From Candidatus Bathyarchaeota archaeon (GTDB taxonomy: Archaea; Thermoproteota; Bathyarchaeia; Bathyarchaeales; Bathycorpusculaceae): DNA of 26,461 nucleotides. The DNA lies in assembly GCA_003601785.1 (NCBI GenBank), contig PIYA01000001.1, positions 1-26,461 on the forward strand, given 5' to 3'. This document shows positions 1 to 7,191 of this stretch, piece by piece. Within the stretch, counting starts at the first letter, position 1, and each line of letters opens with the position of its first letter. The notes under the pieces were generated by a model. That model made no database searches. It was not told the DNA's origin and was given only the letters and a program-made list of their open reading frames with translations. The position numbers and the translations under genes were made by a program.

Positions 1-122
1 TTTCACTTTTGCTTTTAATTAAGTAATTTTGCGTTTAATGAGTTTAGCCTTTAACTTTACCATCAATTCGCTATTTAAAATTACTCTAATTTGACTTTTG
101 GCAAGATTCTAATTATCTTCGT
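1..122. other. A+T-rich gene-free edge of the window
   Basis: No open frame of note. It contains two imperfect 13-base direct repeats (TTTTGCTTTTAAT at 7-19 and TTTTGCGTTTAAT at 27-39, one mismatch, 20-base period) with a weaker third copy at 43-55, and a TATTTAAAAT stretch near 72-81 that could be a promoter box for a gene outside the window. It lies just downstream of the surface-protein gene; no convincing terminator hairpin was seen. Confidence 0.4.
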
Positions 123-1610
123 TTAAATGTGGGAATTATTATGGAAATCTCGTTTTTCATGTCTACTTCTCAACCTAACTATTATGATAACTGGGGCGAG
201 GATAATGTCAACCAGAACAGCTAGCGTTGAAAATTCAGGTATTATTGTTATTTTATGTTCTGAGTGAGTGTAGTTTATGTATATGTAAGTGTTTTCACTA
301 TCCGTCCAGTTTTCAAATTGCAATAGCTTACCATCTAAGAGAACCGTGAACTTGCCGTGCCACAAATCTTGAGTAAGATTGTTCGGCAATTTAACTATGC
401 AATAACCCTTAGAACTATCTGAACCGGAAACGTTGAAGTTTATGCTTCTTTTAGTTTCATTAAAATTGAAGTTCGAGATTGTAGAATTAGAAGTTACATT
501 TACAGAATACGTGTTGCCTTTATATGTTAGGTTGAATGGTTCTGTTTTAAATTCCTTGTAGAAAATCAGTTCTCCAGCCTCACCATTCTCCGCCCCTTCC
601 GAAAACAGAAAACAAGTCACTACGACACAGTCGTTTCCGTTTGGAGATTTTAGAAAGGTAAACGTTGGGTTGCCAAAAGAGGTAGATCCTTTATGTGTTT
701 TTATGTTAAGCAGAGTGAAATTGTTTATTAAATGGTTGTATAGAAAAACTCTCCAAGTGGAAAAATTAGTTGGTGATCGAGGTTCAAGATTTCCCTCTTG
801 TAACGTGAAATTTTTTCCAAAAATTTGCCCGTAATCTCTGTCTCCAATGTTACCTTTAACATTCCATTCTTCTCTCAACTTCACGTTGTATTCCTTTTGC
901 GGTTTAGGGTGCCATGTCCAATTCGTAGGGTTATTTAATTGAACTGTTAAAAGACCTATTCCAACCTCATCAGCATTAGCAGTAGTATTGTCATAGTGAA
1001 AGCCGATGCAAGCCTTCATCGTATTTTGTATCACCGTAATATTGTAAAAGTTTGGTGTACCTTCATGCTTCTCACTTAAGTTTCTTGGTATATTGATTGT
1101 GAAACTCGGTGGTCCACGAATGAGAGCAGATAAATTTGAATAGTAATGAAGCTTAAGGTGCGAACTCGTATTTTCCTCTTTTTCGAAAGCGATGATGTAA
1201 GCCCCGTTTGGAGCTTTGGCGATAGTTGGTTGGGAAGCGTTTTGTTCAAGCGTTCTGACAAAATTCCAATTTAGCATATCTGTTGAATTGGTTAGCCTTA
1301 CAACATTTCCTATTCCACTCTCTGGATAAAGATGGGACATATTGTAGTGATGGACACCAAGATAGGCGCGTTCTGAGATTTGTATGATTTTAATCGTATC
1401 CAATCCGTAACCTTGATTATCCGTTGCGTTATAGCGGTAACCGGTTGCTGTTGTAACATCTTCAAATAACTCTTTAACAAAGACTACAAATCCTAAGCAA
1501 TCAGACTTGCTGTTTTCTTCAGAAGCTAGACTGGTTTTAACAGAAACCGTCCATGTGAAAAGAATAATGACAACTATCAAGAATAAAAGGTAGAATACTT
1601 TTCTTTTCAA
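123..1610 (-). CDS. secreted, PEF-anchored beta-propeller-like surface protein
   Basis: A 495-residue extracellular protein of unknown substrate. Residues 1-30 form a signal peptide (KRK, then a long hydrophobic stretch ending in SLAS). The middle has propeller-like repeats reminiscent of five-bladed glycosidase-type propellers (GH43-like): compare QPTIAKAPNGAYIIAF with GNPTFTFLKSPNG. Residues about 357-455 look like the beta-sandwich often found before the anchor in archaeal surface proteins (SNSTIS, FNFNETK, SINFNVSG, YTHSEHKI). Then come IPEFS at 457-461, a membrane helix to about 478 and a basic tail: a PEF-type sorting signal. About 21 N-X-S/T sequons lie in the ectodomain, pointing to heavy N-glycosylation. 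The start is TTG at 1610 with no clear Shine-Dalgarno; an ATG at 1620 is out of frame. By eye the gene is more A+T-rich than its neighbours. Surface location is well supported; glycan binding or hydrolysis is a guess. Confidence 0.8.
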   Translation of the reverse strand: MKRKVFYLLFLIVVIILFTWTVSVKTSLASEENSKSDCLGFVVFVKELFEDVTTATGYRYNATDNQGYGLDTIKIIQISERAYLGVHHYNMSHLYPESGIGNVVRLTNSTDMLNWNFVRTLEQNASQPTIAKAPNGAYIIAFEKEENTSSHLKLHYYSNLSALIRGPPSFTINIPRNLSEKHEGTPNFYNITVIQNTMKACIGFHYDNTTANADEVGIGLLTVQLNNPTNWTWHPKPQKEYNVKLREEWNVKGNIGDRDYGQIFGKNFTLQEGNLEPRSPTNFSTWRVFLYNHLINNFTLLNIKTHKGSTSFGNPTFTFLKSPNGNDCVVVTCFLFSEGAENGEAGELIFYKEFKTEPFNLTYKGNTYSVNVTSNSTISNFNFNETKRSINFNVSGSDSSKGYCIVKLPNNLTQDLWHGKFTVLLDGKLLQFENWTDSENTYIYINYTHSEHKITIIPEFSTLAVLVDIILAPVIIIVRLRSRHEKRDFHNNSHI

Positions 1611-1643
1611 GGTTTTCCATCTTTGTATTATTTGTTTTTGTTG

Positions 1644-1654
1644 CTTATTTTAAG
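1644..1654 (-). promoter_or_regulatory. candidate TATA box for the surface-protein gene
   Basis: Read on the minus strand this is CTTAAAATAAG, a TATA-like element centred about 39 bases before the TTG start at 1610. A start site about 26 bases downstream would give a short leader of roughly 12 bases, typical of archaeal mRNAs. It would separate this gene from the pcc1 operon upstream. Inference from spacing only. Confidence 0.4.
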
Positions 1655-1675
1655 AATTCTGGTAAGCTGAACTTT

Positions 1676-1924
1676 TCACTTGAGTTTGTCGGTTGTTTGC
1701 AGTGTTCTCTCCGCTACTGAAACGCAGAATAAGAGGTCGTCGATTGTAGCTATGAACGTTGGAAGCTTCCTTCGGCATTTTATGTTTGTGACAACGCTTT
1801 TTCCTTTCTGTGTTGTTTTGACGGTTAAGCCGCTTGGTGTTTTGAAGTTGTCAGGTGAAACGGCTTCCGCGATGGCTTTTGCTCGTTTAGCATCATCATA
1901 TTCTAGTTTTATTTCAGCCTCCAA
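1676..1924 (-). CDS. pcc1: KEOPS complex subunit Pcc1
   Basis: An 82-residue protein of the CTAG/Pcc1 family, the small dimerising subunit of KEOPS, which makes N6-threonylcarbamoyladenosine at A37 of ANN-decoding tRNAs. The alpha/beta pattern fits: an N-terminal strand (EAEIKLEY), the DDAKRAKAIAEAVSPDN helix and turn, central strands, then IDDLLFCVSVAERTLQ as the terminal dimerisation helix. Length is usual for archaeal Pcc1. The start is TTG at 1924, preceded by GAGAGG about eight bases upstream, and it overlaps the end of the DHH nuclease gene by 11 bases, implying translational coupling. Kae1 and Bud32 lie in the same run, which supports the call. Confidence 0.88.
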   Translation of the reverse strand: MEAEIKLEYDDAKRAKAIAEAVSPDNFKTPSGLTVKTTQKGKSVVTNIKCRRKLPTFIATIDDLLFCVSVAERTLQTTDKLK

Positions 1925-3368
1925 CTTTCTCGCCTCTCAACTGTTTTCCAACAAGCTCGTCGTTGACGAGCTTTATGAAAGTTTCAACGTTTTCTATGGG
2001 AACCTGTGCTCCAGCAGCTATGTTGTGCCCTCCACCCTTCCCTAGACATTTCTCCGCCGCAACCTCCATGATTTCTCCCAAGTTTACACCCTTGTTTACC
2101 ACGGTGTCCGTTGTTCTCGCCGAGAACTTGGCTATCCCCTCCTCTTCCAAGCTGGCGTAGGCTATCAAAGGTTTTTCCGGATTCGGCAGGCTCATTGAGA
2201 GGATTGAGGACACCGCGCCAACTATCTTGTCTTTTATCACGTCTTCACCGCAGACAACATAGATGTTTTCCAACTCTCTAATTCTCTCAGGCTTTTCCAT
2301 AATCCATCCGAGATATTTGTTGATTGTTCTTCTGTACTCTTCCAGCACTTTTTCCGCCTCTTCAAAGGCTGAGCTTCTATCACCCATGCATATGGCGACT
2401 CCTAGACCAGGCTTGTCCATTCTACCTGTGGCGTTCAGCAAGACCGCGAATTCCCTTGCGTCTCTGAGAGGTGTCCATGGTTCTTCACGGTTTAGTATGT
2501 AAACGTGTCCTATGAGGTTTGACGCTTCGAAATGTAAACCTTTTGAAACTAAATAGTCTGCTAGGGCTGAGCATAATTTTCTCTTTTCTTCTTCTGACAG
2601 GTCTCTCAAGGCTCGCCATTTATCACCGAACTTCGGCTTTATACCTAAGCTTACCAGAAAAGCTAGGCTTTTGTCTTCTTCTCCGCTTATGCCTGGGATG
2701 AACGGGTTGGTTGTAGATGCTAATGTTCTATGTATCGGGCGGGTTTCCCTTCCGAAGAATATCAAGTCTTTCTCAACGGTTAACAAGCCAGTCGTCTTCG
2801 CGTCTTCAACTATTTTCTCGTTTAACCCTCCAAGCATCCTCTGGTCATACTTGTCCTGTAAGTCTCCGAGGGCTCCGACAACAGCTATAGGCGACAAATC
2901 AACGTTTTCTTTATCCATCGCTTTTGCCACAAAGTATGTGACGCCGGCGCCGCTGACGTCTTTCGCCCCATCTATCCCCAGCAAATGCGGATTTACATGA
3001 ACAAAGTTTGCCGCTTGTTCACCGCTTACTTGGTGGTGGTCTAAAATCACGATTTTGAAGTCTGAAAGCTTCTCCTTCAATAAGTCGATGTATCCGCTTC
3101 CCAAATCCGTGAAGACTATCAGCTGAGGTTTTTCGGAGAGAACTTCCTCGACAAGCTCGTCGTTAATCCATTGGGTTATTCTTATGCAAAATCTCGCGTC
3201 AAGTCTCCATAACGCTTTTCCCATGATTCCAGCGGCAGCGATTCCGTCAGCGTCTAAGTGAGAGAAAACGTGAATGAAGCCGTCTTCTTTAACGGTTTCT
3301 AGGATTGTCTCAGCTGCTTGTTTGGCTGAATCTAGAAACTTCTCGGTTTGGCTTTCGCTTAAAGCCAT
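1914..3368 (-). CDS. DHH-family single-strand nuclease, archaeal RecJ/GAN type
   Basis: A DHH/DHHA1 phosphoesterase resembling archaeal RecJ-like nucleases, including the GINS-associated nuclease of the replication fork. Numbered from the longest frame (GTG at 3377), motif I is SHLDADG around 39-45, motif II is FTDLGSG around 89-95, motif III is LDHHQ at 112-116, and GALGD follows; the C-terminal DHHA1 domain carries GGGHNIAAGA at 448-457. All metal-binding motifs appear intact, so it should be a Mn/Mg-dependent 5'-3' exonuclease. I prefer ATG at 3368 (484 residues), which has GTGGT just upstream; GTG at 3377 directly follows the uS15 stop and remains possible. Whether it binds GINS cannot be told from sequence. 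Confidence 0.9.
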   Translation of the reverse strand: MALSESQTEKFLDSAKQAAETILETVKEDGFIHVFSHLDADGIAAAGIMGKALWRLDARFCIRITQWINDELVEEVLSEKPQLIVFTDLGSGYIDLLKEKLSDFKIVILDHHQVSGEQAANFVHVNPHLLGIDGAKDVSGAGVTYFVAKAMDKENVDLSPIAVVGALGDLQDKYDQRMLGGLNEKIVEDAKTTGLLTVEKDLIFFGRETRPIHRTLASTTNPFIPGISGEEDKSLAFLVSLGIKPKFGDKWRALRDLSEEEKRKLCSALADYLVSKGLHFEASNLIGHVYILNREEPWTPLRDAREFAVLLNATGRMDKPGLGVAICMGDRSSAFEEAEKVLEEYRRTINKYLGWIMEKPERIRELENIYVVCGEDVIKDKIVGAVSSILSMSLPNPEKPLIAYASLEEEGIAKFSARTTDTVVNKGVNLGEIMEVAAEKCLGKGGGHNIAAGAQVPIENVETFIKLVNDELVGKQLRGEKVGG

Positions 3369-3379
3369 GATTACCACAA

Positions 3380-3820
3380 TTAGGTTATGATGGATTTTTT
3401 CGGTTCATACTTCCAGTTTGGAGGTAAAACGCCTTCACGTTTGTAGTATCTTGAGAGCTTGTGGATTTTTGCTTCAACTATCTGTAATGCTCTCTTGTTG
3501 TGTAAGTCTTTCCTGTTTTTCTCCAAGTGCGCTGTAAGTCTTGCAGCTTTCTTTATCAGGTTTCCCAAATCTTCTGGAATCGTCGGCGCCAGCTCCGCCT
3601 CTTTCAGTATCTGGGTTATCGATTTTCCGGTTATGGGTTTTACCAGAGGAATCGCGTATTGGTCTCTTAGGATGGTTCCTATACGGCTTGGTGGATGTCC
3701 TTCCTTTGCAAGTTTTATGACTAACGCTTCCACTTCCTCTGGTTGATACTTACACCAGCTTGGAGGGCGTTTGCTGACGGGTCTTGTTGAATGAGACTTT
3801 CCCTTTTCCTTCTTAGGCAT
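3380..3820 (-). CDS. rps15: 30S ribosomal protein uS15
   Basis: A 146-residue archaeal/eukaryotic-type uS15, which binds 16S rRNA in the platform of the small subunit. The N-terminal archaeal extension (PKKEKGKSHSTRP, then PSWCKYQPEEVEALVIKLAK) precedes the S15 core, recognisable from GHPPSRIGTILRDQYAIP, then LTAHLEKNRKD, LHNKRALQIVEAKIHKLSRYYKR and VLPPNWKYEP. Length is normal for archaea. The ATG at 3820 has GTGAT a few bases upstream. A good TATA box lies in front (3861-3871), so uS15, the DHH nuclease and pcc1 may form a sub-operon that is also read from upstream. Confidence 0.96.
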   Translation of the reverse strand: MPKKEKGKSHSTRPVSKRPPSWCKYQPEEVEALVIKLAKEGHPPSRIGTILRDQYAIPLVKPITGKSITQILKEAELAPTIPEDLGNLIKKAARLTAHLEKNRKDLHNKRALQIVEAKIHKLSRYYKREGVLPPNWKYEPKKSIIT

Positions 3821-3860
3821 TTTCCTATCACTTTGAGTTCTGTATGAGCGAGGATAGACG

Positions 3861-3871
3861 GATATTTAAAA
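3861..3871 (-). promoter_or_regulatory. TATA box for the uS15-recJ-pcc1 sub-operon
   Basis: On the minus strand the sequence reads TTTTAAATATC, close to the archaeal TATA consensus, centred about 46 bases before the uS15 ATG. Predicted transcription start is near 3840, giving a leader of about 20 bases with GTGAT before the start codon. It sits at the stop codon of the upstream ITPase gene, so the uS15 group can be transcribed both alone and by read-through. Confidence 0.55.
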
Positions 3872-4462
3872 CTATTGCTGATGTTTATACCATTCAGCGA
3901 ATTTGCGTAAAGCCTTTGCACGATGCGAATACCTGTTTTTCTCCGCTGTGGTCATCTCTGCGAACGTTTTGTCGCTGCCAACGGGTTTAAAAATCGGATC
4001 GAAACCGAAACCAGATTTGCCTTTTCCTTTACGCTCCACTTTTGTTACTTCCCCAACGGCTTCCCCCTTAAAGCATATTGGCGACTTTAATCCTTCAGCG
4101 TAATACGCTATCGCAGACTGGAATTTTGCCTCTCTGTCTTCCACATTCTCCATCAGTTTTAAGACACCTTTGTTTCCTATGGTTTTGTAAACGTAAGAAG
4201 CGTATGGTCCTGGGAAACCGTTTAAGGCTTTGATGAACAGTCCCGCGTCTTCAACTATCAGTGGTAAATGACATCTTTTGAAGGCTTCTGTAACGCTTGT
4301 TTTCGCTATTTCTTCCAGGCTTTCGCTTTGGATTTCTAAACTTTTAACTCTGAGCATACCCACGGATATTCCGTAATCAGCCAATAACACACGGGCTTCG
4401 TTGAACTTGTTAATGTTGTTGGTTGCGAAGAATATGAACTTGCCTTTCAACCGAAAACTCAT
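3872..4462 (-). CDS. rdgB: XTP/dITP diphosphatase (Ham1/RdgB family)
   Basis: A 196-residue house-cleaning pyrophosphatase that hydrolyses ITP, dITP and XTP to monophosphates, keeping deaminated purines out of nucleic acids. Family motifs are all present: the N-terminal FATNNINKFNEA substrate loop, LEEIAKTSVTEAF, the catalytic-region VEDAGLFIKALNGFPGPYAS, the GKSGFGFDPIF block, and the C-terminal TFAEMTTAEKNRYSHRAKA with the SHR signature. The ATG at 4462 overlaps the VOC gene stop in an ATGA arrangement, so the two are probably translated together. The name follows the bacterial gene; archaeal homologues are the same family. Confidence 0.94.
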   Translation of the reverse strand: MSFRLKGKFIFFATNNINKFNEARVLLADYGISVGMLRVKSLEIQSESLEEIAKTSVTEAFKRCHLPLIVEDAGLFIKALNGFPGPYASYVYKTIGNKGVLKLMENVEDREAKFQSAIAYYAEGLKSPICFKGEAVGEVTKVERKGKGKSGFGFDPIFKPVGSDKTFAEMTTAEKNRYSHRAKALRKFAEWYKHQQ

Positions 4463-4866
4463 GCGGATTCACGGCTTTTGGCGCCTTTAGCCGAGGCTTC
4501 AAAATATTTTTCCCAGTCTATTTGGACAATTTCTAAAACGTTGCCGTCTGGATCTGTGAACGTTGCCTGTCTTCCACCCCAAGGCTCTTCATGTAATTCT
4601 TTAACGATTTTCACTCCCTTGTTTTTCAGCTCAGCGTAGAACCTTTCAACGTTATCCACAAGAAATTCAACCGAGGGTGACCTATGGCTCACTCTTTCTC
4701 CCTCTTTAAGCTTTGGAACCAATCCTATCTCAACTCCGCCGCATTCAAATCCTACGTAGCTTGGATATTCATACTTCTTTTCTAAACCTAACGTTTTCTC
4801 GTAGAATTCTGCGGCTTTTTCTAGGTTTGAGACGTAAAACGTGACGCACCAAACGGTTTTAATCAT
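4459..4866 (-). CDS. VOC (glyoxalase/bleomycin-resistance) family protein
   Basis: A 135-residue single VOC protein with two beta-alpha-beta-beta-beta modules: TVWCVTFYVSNLEKAAEFYEKTLGL in the first half, and PSVEFLVDNVERFYAELKNKGV with FTDPDGNVLEIVQID in the second. Such proteins dimerise around a metal site and include glyoxalases, epimerases and dioxygenases; the substrate cannot be told here. The ATG at 4866 has a strong Shine-Dalgarno (GAGGAGG, six bases upstream) lying within the end of bud32, and the stop overlaps the ITPase start. Position among KEOPS genes gives no clear functional link. Confidence 0.85.
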   Translation of the reverse strand: MIKTVWCVTFYVSNLEKAAEFYEKTLGLEKKYEYPSYVGFECGGVEIGLVPKLKEGERVSHRSPSVEFLVDNVERFYAELKNKGVKIVKELHEEPWGGRQATFTDPDGNVLEIVQIDWEKYFEASAKGAKSRESA

Positions 4867-4867
4867 T

Positions 4868-5533
4868 TTATGCCTCCTCTTTTCTTTCTGCTATGTATCT
4901 TCCTCTCCTCTCTATTTCCCCAATTTTATCTAAAACCTTTTTCGTAACGTTGTCGCCTAAAACTTTAGAGTAGCCTTCAATCACAGCGTTGAAACATTCC
5001 TCAGCGAATCTAAAGTGGGTGCTTTCTAAGGCTCTTCTCATAAGGTGTAAATCAACCCCTCTCGCTTCAAGCTCGCTTGTTTTTTCACCCAGTCCAAAAT
5101 CCACAAAGAAAATTTTTCCATCCGAATCCAAAATCATGTTTGAAGTCGTCAAATCCCCGTGAATTATCCCGTGCTTATGAAGCCTCCCTATCAACTCACC
5201 TATTTTGAGGCATAATTGTCGTCTTTGACTCTCTGAAACTTCGTCTAGCAGCTGTTTCACCTGTTTTCCATCCACAAACTCCATTATTATTGTGGCTTTT
5301 TTCATGTCAACCAAAAATATTATCGGTGTCGGCACCCCGGCTTTTTTCGCTTCGTGCATAAGCCTTGGCTCGTGGGCGGTTCTGTATGTTCGAATCTGTT
5401 CATCAAGCCTTGATAGGCGATACTTTTTCGGTAAACGTTTTTTCATGATGACTTTTCTTCCATGCCACTTGGCGAGGTAAAGGCTGGCTTCAGCTCCCTT
5501 CTTGATCAAAACTGGAGTTTTCATTTCACCCAT
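4868..5533 (-). CDS. bud32: KEOPS subunit Bud32, atypical small kinase/ATPase
   Basis: A 221-residue minimal piD261/Bud32 kinase that binds Kae1 and activates t6A synthesis. Visible are the shortened glycine-loop region KKGAEASLYLA (11-21), the catalytic HGDLTTSNMI with Asp127 and Asn132, the metal-binding DFGLG with Asp145, and the C-terminal RRGRYIAERK tail typical of the family. Bud32 is a separate gene here, whereas many euryarchaea fuse it to Kae1. The ATG at 5533 overlaps the kae1 end by 13 bases; a second ATG at 5524 would give a 4-base ATGA overlap and is also plausible. Confidence 0.93.
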   Translation of the reverse strand: MGEMKTPVLIKKGAEASLYLAKWHGRKVIMKKRLPKKYRLSRLDEQIRTYRTAHEPRLMHEAKKAGVPTPIIFLVDMKKATIIMEFVDGKQVKQLLDEVSESQRRQLCLKIGELIGRLHKHGIIHGDLTTSNMILDSDGKIFFVDFGLGEKTSELEARGVDLHLMRRALESTHFRFAEECFNAVIEGYSKVLGDNVTKKVLDKIGEIERRGRYIAERKEEA

Positions 5534-6525
5534 GGAACTTCAACCCTGTCCAGTCTCCACCTCAGCTTCACAAAACTCTTCTCAATAGGTGTAACTATCC
5601 CATGCTTGTAGGCTAGCACCCCCGTCCACGCAATCATGGCTCCGTTGTCCAGTGCAAACTGTTTCGGCACAACCTGAAACTTCGCATCATGCTCTTCAGC
5701 TATCGCTTCAATCATGGATTGCAGTCTCCTGTTCGCCGCAACACCACCCGTCAGCAAGACTTCTTTCTTCTCAGTGTGTGCTAAGGCTCTCTCCGTGACC
5801 TCTGTGACCATGGAGAAGGCTGTTTCTTGAAGACTGTAACATAGGTCTTCAAGCCTGTACTCTCCCCTTTTTAAGAGGTTAACCACGGCTGTTAACAACC
5901 CGCTGAAGGACATGTCCATGCCTTTAACGGTGTAAGGTAACAGAACAAGCTTCTTTCCTTTTGAAGCGAGCTTTTCCACAACGGCTCCGAACGGCATCCC
6001 CTCTCTCTGTCTCAGTCCAGCCTCCCTTGCAAAAACGTCCAAGCAGTTTCCGAGGGCTATATCTAAAGTTTCACCGAAAATTCTGTAGCGACCGGAATCG
6101 AAGGCTGAGACAATCGTGTTTCCTCCGGAAACGTAAAGTGTTATCGGGTCCTTAACCTTGGTTGCCAACTTTCCTATTTCGATGTGGGCGACACAGTGGT
6201 TGACCCCCACAAGTGGAACATCAAGATAAGAGGCTAAGGCTCTAGCCACGGTTGCTCCTGTGCGAAGACACGGACCCAACCCTGGACCTTGAGAAAAAGC
6301 TATAACGGTTAAATCCTGCGGTTTTATTTGCGCTTTTTCAAACGCTTCTCTGATGGTTTTGTTTGCCGCAATCGCGTGATGTCTGGCTGCCTCTCGCGGG
6401 TGGATTCCCCCTTCTTCCGACATGTATGCGCTTATGATGTTTGCCAGCACTTTGCCTTTGAAAGTTACTATTCCGACGCTGAAATCGTCAGCGGTGCTCT
6501 CTATGCCCAGACAATATTTTTCCAT
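5521..6525 (-). CDS. kae1: KEOPS catalytic subunit Kae1 (tRNA threonylcarbamoyltransferase)
   Basis: Transfers the threonylcarbamoyl group from TC-AMP to A37 of tRNA. An ASKHA-fold protein with the phosphate loop GIESTADD, the HHAIA segment, the metal-binding NHCVAHIE (first two histidine ligands), YVSGGNT, the LLTGGVAANRRL loop and the third ligand Asp in ALDNGAMIA. Normal archaeal length. I prefer the ATG at 6525, which puts EKYCLGIES at the N-terminus as in homologues (334 residues); an in-frame TTG at 6543 would overlap the upstream stop. The immediate downstream gene is bud32, its direct partner. Confidence 0.95.
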   Translation of the reverse strand: MEKYCLGIESTADDFSVGIVTFKGKVLANIISAYMSEEGGIHPREAARHHAIAANKTIREAFEKAQIKPQDLTVIAFSQGPGLGPCLRTGATVARALASYLDVPLVGVNHCVAHIEIGKLATKVKDPITLYVSGGNTIVSAFDSGRYRIFGETLDIALGNCLDVFAREAGLRQREGMPFGAVVEKLASKGKKLVLLPYTVKGMDMSFSGLLTAVVNLLKRGEYRLEDLCYSLQETAFSMVTEVTERALAHTEKKEVLLTGGVAANRRLQSMIEAIAEEHDAKFQVVPKQFALDNGAMIAWTGVLAYKHGIVTPIEKSFVKLRWRLDRVEVPWVK

Positions 6526-6539
6526 CGTCAAGTTACTTT

Positions 6540-6977
6540 TCAACCTTCACTTTTCAATTTCGCCTTCCTAAACTTGTCGACAAGCCACGAGCTTGACTGC
6601 ACCTTTCCACCGCCAACACCGAAAACAATTTCTATGCCAAACTTTCTGCAAGTTTCAACCTCGCTTTTCGGTAGGTTTTCTAATGTTCGGTCTCCTCCCT
6701 TAGCGAAAATGTCGGGCTTAATCCTTTCAAGGTCTTTGGCAACCGTTAAATCACAGTCTTCTCCACAGACAACAACTTCATCAACGTATTTAATCGCCTC
6801 TAAAACGGCTTTCCTATCTTCAAGCGGCATAAAACAGTAACCCTTCTTCTTAACGCAGCACTCATCCCTGTGAACATGAACAATGAGCTTGTCACCGAGT
6901 TTCTTGGCCTCCCTGAAATACTCGATGTGGCCTCTGTGTAAGGGGTCAAAAAATCCACTTACAAGAACGGTTTTCAT
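6540..6977 (-). CDS. cytidylyltransferase-like nucleotidyltransferase
   Basis: A 145-residue Rossmann nucleotidyltransferase. The HxGH nucleotide-binding motif is HRGH at 14-17 after VSGFFDPL; MPLEDRKAVLEAIKYVDEVV, the KGGDRT block and a C-terminal SSSWLVDKF helix complete the fold. The family includes archaeal FAD synthase (RibL), glycerol-phosphate cytidylyltransferases and sugar-phosphate adenylyltransferases (HldE C-domain); the KGGDRTxENLP stretch recalls the last group, but the substrate is undetermined. The ATG at 6977 overlaps the stop of a small upstream ORF (ATGA), and its own TGA touches the kae1 N-terminal region, so it sits inside the operon. Confidence 0.85.
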   Translation of the reverse strand: MKTVLVSGFFDPLHRGHIEYFREAKKLGDKLIVHVHRDECCVKKKGYCFMPLEDRKAVLEAIKYVDEVVVCGEDCDLTVAKDLERIKPDIFAKGGDRTLENLPKSEVETCRKFGIEIVFGVGGGKVQSSSWLVDKFRKAKLKSEG

Positions 6978-7123
6978 GGAATCACCCTATTCCTTCCTTT
7001 TAGGTTCTTGTATTCTGATGACTTTCCGTGCATAGTCTTTAGTGTTTCTCTTGCTATTGTTTTTTTCCTTAGGCAGTTTCTCACCGTTCTTGCTGATTTA
7101 GATGCGGGTTCTTCTCCCTTCAT
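6974..7123 (-). CDS. 49-residue basic protein, unrecognised, head of the KEOPS-containing run
   Basis: A short open frame filling most of the interval between TFE-beta and the nucleotidyltransferase. It runs from ATG at 7123 to TGA at 6974 and encodes a strongly basic peptide: MKGEEPASKSARTVRNC near the start, then LRKKTIARETLKTMHGK, and NLKGRNRVIP at the end (13 Lys/Arg in the first 38 residues). Its stop overlaps the next ATG in an ATGA arrangement, the classic sign of translational coupling, and AGGGTTGA lies four bases before the ATG. The frame could extend a few codons upstream to a TTG. The charge suggests nucleic-acid or ribosome binding, but I recognise no family. Protein-coding status is inferred from overlap and composition. 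Confidence 0.5.
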   Translation of the reverse strand: MKGEEPASKSARTVRNCLRKKTIARETLKTMHGKSSEYKNLKGRNRVIP

Positions 7124-7159
7124 TTTCAACCCTTCAGCATACAACTTTTATCGGTAAAC

Positions 7160-7173
7160 ATGCATATATATTA
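7160..7173. promoter_or_regulatory. shared TATA region between TFE-beta and the minus-strand operon
   Basis: The run ATGCATATATATTA lies in the divergent spacer and is nearly self-complementary, so it could serve both strands. On the plus strand a start site about 25 bases on would fall at the ATG at 7192, giving a leaderless TFE-beta mRNA; on the minus strand it would fall near 7140, about 17 bases before the small ORF's ATG. A second plus-strand candidate, CTTTTATC at 7145-7152, would instead place transcription start at the ATG at 7174. Confidence 0.4.
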
Positions 7174-7191
7174 ATGAAGGCTGACAGACAG

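Noticed and set aside
1..55. Short direct repeats as a possible CRISPR or attachment site
   Set aside because: Only 13 bases long, imperfect, in A+T-rich DNA, with no spacers, no cas genes and no integrase nearby.
1618..1620. ATG upstream of the surface-protein gene as its start
   Set aside because: It is out of frame with the signal peptide; its own frame ends after a short run. The in-frame TTG at 1608-1610 is used instead.
2671..3000. Long open frames on the plus strand inside the DHH nuclease gene, and similar antisense frames elsewhere (e.g. 9701-10375, 16107-16418)
   Set aside because: They lie opposite strong conserved genes, have low-complexity Ser/Phe-rich products and no ribosome-binding site; they arise from codon bias on the real strand.
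4868..6525. Kae1-Bud32 fusion gene as in many euryarchaea
   Set aside because: The frames differ and overlap by 13 bases with clear separate stop and start codons, so these are two proteins.
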